Origin: Bacteroidota bacterium
GTDB taxonomy: Bacteria; Bacteroidota; Bacteroidia; Bacteroidales; P3
DNA length: 64,000 nt
Assembly (NCBI GenBank): GCA_023415495.1
Contig: JAEZKK010000012.1
Span: 15,175-79,174, forward strand
Reading direction: 5' to 3'
Of this stretch, positions 7,561 to 15,084 are shown in pieces. Made by a program: the position numbers and the translations under genes. Below the pieces are notes generated by a model, which was not told the origin of the DNA, did no database searches, and worked only from the letters and a program-made list of their open reading frames with translations. Position 1 is the stretch's first letter. Each line of letters opens with the position of its first letter.

Positions 7561-9186
7561 ATGAAACATTATTTACTTTATTTCTTGCTTTTATTATCGC
7601 TTTCTTCTTTTTCTCAGGTAAATGATTTTAAGGTTAGGGTACATGATAGGACTCATCTTAAATCAAAGGGAGAGTATTCTAAAAAGGTTTATTTCCCTTC
7701 AAAAAATAAGAATCTTTCAAATATAAGTCTTATTACTATGAATCTTACATTGAATTGTCCTGAGGGAGGTTGTAGTGATTGGGATTATTCAATTAGTGTA
7801 TTGCTTCGTACTACTGATAATGGAGATACAGTAAAATACCAATTGGGAAGAATGATAACCCCTTATAGTGGAGCATATAATCAAGGAGATAATGCAAAGA
7901 GTTGGAGCCCTAATTGGGAATGGGATATTTCAAACTATTTGCCTTTAATGAAAGATAGTGTTGATATTGTTGTTGTTTATGAAGGTTATCAAGATGGTTT
8001 TTTAGCCACAACTGATTTTGTATTTTATAGTAAAGAATATTTTTTTAAGGGGCAAAAGAATAATACAATTAAAACTCAAAATATTCACTATGGTTATTTT
8101 CCTTATGGTAATATTGAAAAACCAATTGATGATTATGTAACTCCAAAAGAAATTGTTCTTCCAAAAGGGACAAAGAGAGTATATGCAAGAGTAATGATTT
8201 CAGGACATGGGGCTGATTCAACTAATGCAGCTGCAGAGTTTTTGAAGAAAGATTTTTATTATAAGGTTAATGGACAGAAGATAGCAACTCAAGCAATTTG
8301 GAAGGATGATTGTGGATGTAATCCAATTCAACCACAAGGAGGAACATGGATATATAATCGTGCAGGTTGGTGTCCAGGCACAAAGGTTAATGAATATCTT
8401 TACGACCTGACTCCATATATAAAAGGTAATAAGGCAGTGGTAGATATAGATTTTGAATATTATAAAACTCCTCAATTAGAACAACCAGGTTATCATATCT
8501 CTCATGATATATTTTTTAAGAAATCAATTAATTATTTGATGCTTGAAGAACAGGTAAATAAACCTATTGATGATTTACCACAAAAGATTACTCTTACATA
8601 TAAAACAAATAATGATGCTTCAAAAAATAAGGTTAGTATTACAGAATTGCTAACAGGCGATAAAATCTACGAAAGAACCCAACTTGAAAATAATAAAGAA
8701 TACAACGAAACAATATACCTTAAAGAAGGTGAATATAAATTATTATTTACTGATTCTGATTGTGATGGATTATCGTGGTGGGCAAACAGAGAGCAGGGTA
8801 ATGGTTATGTTTATATTTATAATGAGGATAAATCAAAACTATTAGAAGCTTTTGAACCTGATTTTGGTTGTAAGATTGATTATGAGGTTTATGCAGACAA
8901 TTTATCTAATGATGTAAAACATAAAAAATCTAAACTAATTAAAGTTCCAGATACTAAAGCTAAAACTTATACTTTTGTAGTGTTTTTGAAAGATGGAATA
9001 GAGGAGGAGTTGGTTTTGGAAATTAAGAATAGAAAAACAAAAGAAGTTATATCTAAAACTGTTTACCCAAAAGCAGATAGATTTCAAATAGTTTATGATT
9101 ATTCTGTTCTTGCAAAGGGTAGTTATGAAGCAAGAGTAAGCACTAACACATGGAGTGAAACTCGAGCTTTCTCAATTAGAAATTAA
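7561..9186 (+). CDS. Secreted PNGase F-like protein
   Basis: The 541-residue product has a signal peptide (residues 1-19, ending SSFSQ). Residues about 22-330 resemble the two jelly-roll domains of peptide-N-glycosidase F: DFKVRVHDRTHL, LTLNCPEGGCSDWDYSISVL and VVVYEGYQDGFLATTDFVF in the first, and a Cys-, Trp- and Gly-rich stretch (KDDCGCNPIQPQGGTWIYNR, then AGWCPG) in the second. PNGase F removes N-glycans from glycoproteins. Whether the catalytic acids are kept cannot be judged without alignment. Residues about 345-450 form another beta domain (LLFTDSDCDGLSWWAN). The C-terminal 75 residues look like a small beta-sandwich ending in SETRAFSIRN, loosely like a T9SS sorting domain. Confidence 0.72.
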   Translation: MKHYLLYFLLLLSLSSFSQVNDFKVRVHDRTHLKSKGEYSKKVYFPSKNKNLSNISLITMNLTLNCPEGGCSDWDYSISVLLRTTDNGDTVKYQLGRMITPYSGAYNQGDNAKSWSPNWEWDISNYLPLMKDSVDIVVVYEGYQDGFLATTDFVFYSKEYFFKGQKNNTIKTQNIHYGYFPYGNIEKPIDDYVTPKEIVLPKGTKRVYARVMISGHGADSTNAAAEFLKKDFYYKVNGQKIATQAIWKDDCGCNPIQPQGGTWIYNRAGWCPGTKVNEYLYDLTPYIKGNKAVVDIDFEYYKTPQLEQPGYHISHDIFFKKSINYLMLEEQVNKPIDDLPQKITLTYKTNNDASKNKVSITELLTGDKIYERTQLENNKEYNETIYLKEGEYKLLFTDSDCDGLSWWANREQGNGYVYIYNEDKSKLLEAFEPDFGCKIDYEVYADNLSNDVKHKKSKLIKVPDTKAKTYTFVVFLKDGIEEELVLEIKNRKTKEVISKTVYPKADRFQIVYDYSVLAKGSYEARVSTNTWSETRAFSIRN

Positions 9187-9209
9187 AAATCATTTAAAAT
9201 AATATTATT

Positions 9210-10445
9210 ATGAGCGAACTTATCAATAATTCTGAAAGCAGAAAAGCAAAGCTAAAAGAATTGATTTTAAAACTCCACAAAGGAGGAAATCAAGAAGAAG
9301 TTAGACAAGAACTAATAAATAGCTTGGAGCAAATTCCTTATTCGGAAGTTGTGGAAGTTGAACAAGAGCTTATTGAGGCTGGATTACCAGAAGAAGAAGT
9401 TCTTAAACTTTGCGATGTTCATGCAGCTGTATTGCATGGAAATGTTGATTTATCATCTTCAAAAAATATTCCCGAAGGTCATCCTATCGATGTGATGATT
9501 AATGAAAACAAGGAATTGAAAATAGTAGCTAATAAGGCTTTAGATTTGATTTCGGAAATAGAAAGGAATAAGGGAGAAAATATTGAAAAGGATATTATTA
9601 GTTTACGAGGTTTCTTTAATGCTCTTTATGATGTTGATAAGCATTATAAGAGAAAAGAGTATTTGATTTTCCCATATCTTGAAACTGCAGGAATTACAGG
9701 ACCTCCAAAAGTTATGTGGGGAAAGCATGATGAGATTAGGGAATTGATAAAAGGAGGAATTGAATTGTTATTAACTCCAAATATTTATTTTGAAGAATTG
9801 ATAGCTTCTTCTGAAATTATTCTTAAACCTGCTTGTCAACAAGTTATTGATATGACAAAGAAAGAAGAAGAAATTCTTTTTCCAATGAGTTTGGATAAAC
9901 TTACAGAAGAAGATTGGTACGAAATAGATAAGCAATCTTTGGAAATTGGTTATTGTTTATATGACCCTCAAGTTGCATGGACTCCTCTCTGGGCTAAGGG
10001 AGAAGATAAATTAGCTCAAATGAATATGAAAGAAGGTAATATTCAATTGCCATCAGGCTCATTCTCTGTAGAAGAACTTCTTGCTATTCTTAACCATTTA
10101 CCTGTGGATATGACCTTTGTAGATAAGGACGATAAGGTTAAGTATTTTTCTCAAGGTGCTGAAAGAATATTTATTAGAAATCGTTCTATTTTAAACAGAG
10201 ATGTTCGTCTTTGTCATCCTCCTGCAAGTTCTCATATTGTAGAGAAGATTATTGATGACTTTAAGAGCGGAAGAAAATCTCAAGCTCCATTTTGGATAAA
10301 GATGGGAGATAAATTTATTCATATAGAGTATTTTGCTTTAAGAAATGAAAGAGGAGAATATCTTGGAACATTGGAGGTTTCGCATAATGTTCAACCATAT
10401 CGCGACCTTGAAGGAGAACAAAGAATATTATCATACTCTAAATAA
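9210..10445 (+). CDS. DUF438 protein with hemerythrin-like and PAS domains
   Basis: The 411-residue protein has three parts: an N-terminal DUF438 segment (residues about 10-85, IPYSEVVEVEQELIEAGLPE then CDVHAAV), a hemerythrin-like helical region (about 95-240, with HYKRKEYLIFPYLE, WGKHDEIREL and KKEEEILFPMSL) and a C-terminal PAS domain (about 285-400, VDMTFVDKDDKVKYFSQGAE). Such proteins are thought to sense oxygen, nitric oxide or redox state in the cytoplasm. The His and Glu residues suitable for a di-iron site are present. It lies 8 bases upstream of a DUF1858 gene, a combination common in anaerobes. Confidence 0.85.
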   Translation: MSELINNSESRKAKLKELILKLHKGGNQEEVRQELINSLEQIPYSEVVEVEQELIEAGLPEEEVLKLCDVHAAVLHGNVDLSSSKNIPEGHPIDVMINENKELKIVANKALDLISEIERNKGENIEKDIISLRGFFNALYDVDKHYKRKEYLIFPYLETAGITGPPKVMWGKHDEIRELIKGGIELLLTPNIYFEELIASSEIILKPACQQVIDMTKKEEEILFPMSLDKLTEEDWYEIDKQSLEIGYCLYDPQVAWTPLWAKGEDKLAQMNMKEGNIQLPSGSFSVEELLAILNHLPVDMTFVDKDDKVKYFSQGAERIFIRNRSILNRDVRLCHPPASSHIVEKIIDDFKSGRKSQAPFWIKMGDKFIHIEYFALRNERGEYLGTLEVSHNVQPYRDLEGEQRILSYSK

Positions 10446-10453
10446 GCTATAAT

Positions 10454-10969
10454 ATGGAAAATAAATTAGTTATAAGTCCAAAGACTAAGGTTTTGCAATT
10501 GATAGAAACTTATCCAGAACTTGAAGATGTATTAATAGAGTATGTTCCTGCTTTTAAGAAATTGAAAAATCCAGTCCTGAGAAAGACTGTTGCTAAGATA
10601 GCAACCCTTCAGCAAGCATCTGTAATTGGTAATGTAAAGATTGAAGAATTGATTAATACTCTTAGAAAGGCAGTTGGAGAGGATTTGATAAGTATTGAGG
10701 AAAATGAAAACTATAATACTATTAAACCAGAATGGTTTGAAGAGAGTAAGATCCTTCATTCAATTGATATTAGGGAAATGCTAAATAGGGGAGAGCAGCC
10801 TGTTAACCAAGTTATAACAGAGTTAACCAATCTTCCGAAAGAAGAAATATACAAGGTTATTTCTCCTTTTATTCCAGCACCACTAATAGATAAAGCCAGC
10901 AGTTTAGAAATCAAGCATTGGATAGATAAAAAAGAAGAAGAAGTATTTGAAGTTTATTTTATTCGATAA
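10454..10969 (+). CDS. DUF1858 domain protein
   Basis: This 171-residue protein has an N-terminal DUF1858 domain (residues about 5-70: VLQLIETYPELEDVLIEYVP, VLRKTVAKIATLQQAS). A second domain at about 95-171 (HSIDIREMLNRGEQPVNQVI, then a KHWIDKKEEEVFEVYFI end) resembles DUF2249/TusA-like folds. No catalytic motif is evident. The tight coupling to the DUF438 gene suggests they work in one redox or nitric-oxide response. The gene ends 27 bases from the convergent nucleotidyltransferase gene. Confidence 0.8.
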   Translation: MENKLVISPKTKVLQLIETYPELEDVLIEYVPAFKKLKNPVLRKTVAKIATLQQASVIGNVKIEELINTLRKAVGEDLISIEENENYNTIKPEWFEESKILHSIDIREMLNRGEQPVNQVITELTNLPKEEIYKVISPFIPAPLIDKASSLEIKHWIDKKEEEVFEVYFIR

Positions 10970-10996
10970 ATTCTTATAAGGTTAAGCTTGATTTTA

Positions 10997-11707
10997 TTAT
11001 TTATTAGTATAAAAATCTTGGGCTTTGATTAGGGCTTTGGGGGTTCCTACGTCTAACCAGATATCTTTATCGTGGATAAAATTGTTTATCTTATTTGTTT
11101 TTGATATTTCTAAAAGGCAGGGGATTATTGAGCCCTTTGGATTTAAGTATTGAATTAATTCTGGTTTTATTATTTGAATTCCACTAAAGGCTAATTGATT
11201 ATATTCTTCTGATGGGTTGCTTATAATTCTTTCATTAGTTTTAATGTTTTCCCACCCTGAGAGTTGACCTAAGGAATTGAAAAGAAGATAACGAGAAGTA
11301 TTTCTTTTGCTAACACAAAGAGTAGAAAGAGACTTATTGGCTTTATGATGGTTTTCAAGTTCTAAGAAATCGATAAAGGAGAGTATATCAACATTATGAA
11401 CTAATATATCATGTTTGACAGAGAATAAATCCCTTGCTTTGAATAATCCTCCAGATGTATCAAGAAGTTCTTCTTCATAAGAGATAAGTATTTGTGCAGG
11501 ATAATTCTTTTTTTCAATATGCTGAATTATCATTTCAGATAGGTGATGAACATTGATAACTATATGTTTTATCCCATAAGATATCATCTTTAAGATATTA
11601 TGTTCTAATAGGGTTATAGAGTTTACCTCTACCAAAGCTTTGGGTATGGAATTGGTTAAGGGTTGTAGTCTTGTGCCATATCCAGCTGAGAAAATCATTC
11701 CTTCCAT
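10997..11707 (-). CDS. Sugar-phosphate nucleotidyltransferase
   Basis: The 236-residue protein starts with the nucleotide-binding signature MIFSAGYGTRLQPLT and PKALVEV (residues 4-28), then LDTSGGLFKA near 83 and a VHNVDILSF metal-site segment near 102. The C-terminal FIHDKDIWLDVGTPKALIKA closes the active site. It resembles MurU/RmlA-type enzymes that form UDP- or dTDP-sugars from sugar 1-phosphates. A MurNAc-1-phosphate role in wall recycling is possible but not shown. It is the last gene of the minus-strand run starting with clpC, 13 bases after the HD-domain gene. Confidence 0.85.
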   Translation of the reverse strand: MEGMIFSAGYGTRLQPLTNSIPKALVEVNSITLLEHNILKMISYGIKHIVINVHHLSEMIIQHIEKKNYPAQILISYEEELLDTSGGLFKARDLFSVKHDILVHNVDILSFIDFLELENHHKANKSLSTLCVSKRNTSRYLLFNSLGQLSGWENIKTNERIISNPSEEYNQLAFSGIQIIKPELIQYLNPKGSIIPCLLEISKTNKINNFIHDKDIWLDVGTPKALIKAQDFYTNK

Positions 11708-11720
11708 AAATACAGTTTTT

Positions 11721-13562
11721 CTAATTATTTAGTGGATATTCTATCCTTGTGTGGTAAATGCTTTGAAGTTTATGTTTTAGAAAACCCTTGATAGTGTCGA
11801 TATCCTTAAAAGTAATTTCAGCATTTGAGAACTGGTCTTCTTTTATTTGAATATCTATAATATTATCAACTAAATCACCAATACTTTTCTCCGTATAAAT
11901 CTTAAGACTCCTTGAAGCTGCCTCAACAGAATCAACCATCATTACTACAGCTGTTTCTTTAGTAAAAGGCTTAGGACCTCGATAAGTAAATAAATCTTCA
12001 TCCAATGGCTGGTCGGGATGTTCTTGTTTTTGTTTATTATAGAAAAACCTTGTCTTGCTTGTTCCGTGGTGAGTTCTAATAAAATCCACTATCTGCTCAG
12101 GTAGTTTTGAACGATGAGCTAATTTAATTCCATCCAATACATGGTCAGTTATTACCTTTGCTGATTCCTCGTAACTAATCTCTGTATGAGGATTAAAACC
12201 AGTATTTTGATTTTCAATAAAGAAACTCGGCATCATTATCTTTCCAATATCATGATGAAGAGCTCCAACCCTTGCTAAGAGTGCATTTCCTCCAATCTCA
12301 TGAACTAATTCCTCACTAATATTAGCTACTTGAACACAGTGCTGGAAAGTACCAGGAGCTTTGATAGATAGTTCTCGAAGAATCTTTGAATTAGTGTTAG
12401 AGTATTCCATAAGAGTGATTTCTGAAACAAATCCAAATAACTTCTCCATTAAGAATATAAGAGGAAAAGCGAAAAGAGTTAGGGTTGCATTCATAGCAAA
12501 ATGAGCAAAACGATAGAAATCTATGTTTTTAATATCATTATCATGAATAAGAGTGATGGCAATATAAATAATTGAATAGGTAATAAAAATTATAACTGAT
12601 AATTTAAAGAATCCAGCTCTATTCTCAAGGTTTTCCATAGAGATAATAGACATCATACCAACAATTAATTGATAGAAAACAAATTCAAAACTATTAGGGA
12701 CGGAAAATCCTATAATAATTATACTTACAAGAAAAACATAGAGAGCAGCTCTTGAATTAAAAAAGGTTCTAATAATAATTGGGGTTAGGCAAAGAGGAGT
12801 AATGTAGATATAGTTAGGATTAAGTTTTATTATTAATGCAGTAAGAGCCACCATCATAATAATAACAGAAAGGATGAAGATAATCTTTCGGTTTTCTTCA
12901 TATATCTCTTTGTTTATATGTTTAAAGAAAAGAAACATAGCAGAAATTGCTATTACAATAAGGATAAACTGACCTAAAAGAAGAGTGAATTTTACTTTTT
13001 CAGTATTATTAACTCCTTCGTATTCTGTTTTAAGGGAATTAAGAATTTGAAATTTCTCTTCATCAATCTTTTCATCCTTAGCAATTATTAAATCTCCTTT
13101 TTTGATTAATCCCTTTGTGTGAATAATATCATTTAATTGGTTTTGTAGAGATATTTCTGTCTTTTCCTTATTATACTCAACGCCTTCCTTTATATCCTTT
13201 ACCTTGGTTTCAATAGCATAATTATCTTTTATCAGAATAACATCATCTTCTTGAGATAATCTCTCTAATTCTTTAATGTTTTCAAATTCATCTCCAATAA
13301 TATTAAAATATGGTTTATGATTCTTCTTTATATTCTCAATCTCTTTTTCAATTTCTTGATTAGATTTTTGAATTAGAAAGTCGAAAGGAGAGTAGAGATT
13401 AGCATTTTTCCAATGAGTATCCTTAGTAAATTCGTATTGAAAGTTTGGCTTATTAGGGAATATACTAACAATTATAGCACTTGCAATTAGAATAAGGAAA
13501 CTCTTACCAATAACTGGTATATATCCTCTTAGTCTTCTTTTGAATTTCTTTTTCTTTTCCAT
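11721..13562 (-). CDS. PgpH-like membrane HD-domain phosphodiesterase
   Basis: The 613-residue protein matches the 7TM-HD family. An N-terminal helix near residues 15-35 is followed by an extracytoplasmic domain to about 190, about seven membrane segments between about 195 and 375, and a cytoplasmic HD domain. The HD motif is ARVGALHHDIGKIMMPSFF, with FQHCVQVANISEELVHEIGG before it and HHGTSKTRFFY after it. Characterised relatives (PgpH) hydrolyse cyclic di-AMP, linked to turgor and wall homeostasis. All metal-binding His/Asp motifs appear intact. It is preceded at 10 bases by the Mla-type ATPase gene. Confidence 0.88.
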   Translation of the reverse strand: MEKKKKFKRRLRGYIPVIGKSFLILIASAIIVSIFPNKPNFQYEFTKDTHWKNANLYSPFDFLIQKSNQEIEKEIENIKKNHKPYFNIIGDEFENIKELERLSQEDDVILIKDNYAIETKVKDIKEGVEYNKEKTEISLQNQLNDIIHTKGLIKKGDLIIAKDEKIDEEKFQILNSLKTEYEGVNNTEKVKFTLLLGQFILIVIAISAMFLFFKHINKEIYEENRKIIFILSVIIMMVALTALIIKLNPNYIYITPLCLTPIIIRTFFNSRAALYVFLVSIIIIGFSVPNSFEFVFYQLIVGMMSIISMENLENRAGFFKLSVIIFITYSIIYIAITLIHDNDIKNIDFYRFAHFAMNATLTLFAFPLIFLMEKLFGFVSEITLMEYSNTNSKILRELSIKAPGTFQHCVQVANISEELVHEIGGNALLARVGALHHDIGKIMMPSFFIENQNTGFNPHTEISYEESAKVITDHVLDGIKLAHRSKLPEQIVDFIRTHHGTSKTRFFYNKQKQEHPDQPLDEDLFTYRGPKPFTKETAVVMMVDSVEAASRSLKIYTEKSIGDLVDNIIDIQIKEDQFSNAEITFKDIDTIKGFLKHKLQSIYHTRIEYPLNN

Positions 13563-13572
13563 TATCTTTTAG

Positions 13573-14328
13573 TTATTCTAAGCAACCCTTTGCTTTCTTT
13601 GTGAGTGAGGAACAGAATATAAAATCATTAAGTTCGTTATTATCAGAATGTAAAACATTATCTTTGTTCCCTCTCCACCAAATCTCTCCTTTATGAATAT
13701 AGATAATATTCTCTCCGATCTCAAATACAGAATTCATATCATGAGTATTAATAACTGTTGTAATATTGTATTCATGTGTTATTTCAGAGATTAACTGATC
13801 AATAAGGATTGAGGTTTGTGGGTCTAAGCCACTGTTTGGTTCATCACAAAATAGATATTTTGGTTCTGTGGCAATAGCTCTTGCAATAGCTACCCTCTTT
13901 TTCATCCCTCCACTTAATTCGCTTGGCATTAGTTTATTAATACCAGATAGATTAACTCTATCCAAACAAAAATTCACCCTATTAAGCATTGTTTTATAGT
14001 TCTGACGATGAAACATTAAAAGAGGAAACATAACATTATCTTCTACACTCATTGAGTCAAATAAGGCTCCAGCTTGGAATATCATACCCATATCCTTCCT
14101 TACATCAATCTGCTCGTTAGTACTCATTTGATTAAAAGGTCTATTATCATAAAGAATTATTCCTTTTTCAGGTTTAAACAATCCTACTAAGGTTTTCATT
14201 AGTACAGTTTTCCCGCTACCACTTCTACCAATAATCAAATTGCATTTACCTGGAGAAAAACTTGTATTAATACTCTTCAATACATCGTTATCTCCAAACG
14301 ATTTACAAACATCTTTTATCTCTATCAT
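13573..14328 (-). CDS. MlaF-like ABC transporter ATP-binding protein
   Basis: The 251-residue ATPase shows Walker A IIGRSGSGKTVLMK (about 32-45), the signature LSGGMKKRVAIARA (about 138-151) and Walker B YLFCDEPNSGLDP. The GMKKRVAIARA form and the adjacent MlaE permease place it with the phospholipid transporters that move lipids between the two membranes. It lies 9 bases after the permease gene. No MCE-domain substrate-binding gene is visible nearby. Confidence 0.88.
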   Translation of the reverse strand: MIEIKDVCKSFGDNDVLKSINTSFSPGKCNLIIGRSGSGKTVLMKTLVGLFKPEKGIILYDNRPFNQMSTNEQIDVRKDMGMIFQAGALFDSMSVEDNVMFPLLMFHRQNYKTMLNRVNFCLDRVNLSGINKLMPSELSGGMKKRVAIARAIATEPKYLFCDEPNSGLDPQTSILIDQLISEITHEYNITTVINTHDMNSVFEIGENIIYIHKGEIWWRGNKDNVLHSDNNELNDFIFCSSLTKKAKGCLE

Positions 14329-14337
14329 CTTATTGTA

Positions 14338-15084
14338 CTAATTAAATAAACTTGTAATTAAAAGATTGAATATCATGATTACCATACAGCTTTGAACAAC
14401 TGCTTTAGTACTTTGTTGACCTACCTCTACTGAACCTCCCTTAATGGTATAACCTCTATAGCAAGCAATTGAAGACACAATAAGTGCAAATACTGCTGAT
14501 TTAGTTAGAGCATAGACAATATCAATAGTTGTAAACTCTAATCTAATCCCCTCTACATAATGAAATATTGAAAGACTCCCTTCAAGAATTGCTCCCAAAG
14601 CTCCTCCAAACAAACCCGTGAAAATACTAATAATTGTAAGAAGTGGAAAGAATATCAAACAAGCTATAATTTTAGGTAAGATAAGATAAGAAGGGGTATT
14701 AACTCCCATTACTTCCAAAGCATCTATTTGTTCAGAAATTCTTTGAGTACCTATTTCGCTTGCAATACGTGAGGCACATTTCCCTGCAAGTATAAGAGAG
14801 ATAACTGTTGGAGAAAATTCTAATATTATGGATTTCTTAGAAGCATATCCAAACACCCAAGAAGGATAAATAGGGTTATTTAAGTTTACAAGCATTTGCA
14901 TAACTACAGCTGCTCCAATAAAAATTGATATAACAAATACAATAGGTACTGAATCAACTCCTAATACCTGCATTTCAAATATCATCTTCCTTCGAAATAC
15001 TCTAATATTCTGAGGTTTTTTAAATGCCTCTTTCATTAATAGAAGGTATTCTCCAAATTCTTTAAAAAACAAAGTAATTCCCAT
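14338..15084 (-). CDS. MlaE-family lipid transport permease
   Basis: The 248-residue membrane protein has the MlaE family hallmarks: GVDSVPIVFVISIFIGAAVV, ILAGKCASRIASEIGTQRIS with EQIDALEVMGVN, and several hydrophobic segments spanning residues about 45-245. It would be the inner-membrane core of an Mla-type phospholipid transporter with the downstream ATPase. Its ATG overlaps the clpC stop by one base. An MCE protein partner, normally needed, must be elsewhere. Confidence 0.88.
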   Translation of the reverse strand: MGITLFFKEFGEYLLLMKEAFKKPQNIRVFRRKMIFEMQVLGVDSVPIVFVISIFIGAAVVMQMLVNLNNPIYPSWVFGYASKKSIILEFSPTVISLILAGKCASRIASEIGTQRISEQIDALEVMGVNTPSYLILPKIIACLIFFPLLTIISIFTGLFGGALGAILEGSLSIFHYVEGIRLEFTTIDIVYALTKSAVFALIVSSIACYRGYTIKGGSVEVGQQSTKAVVQSCMVIMIFNLLITSLFN

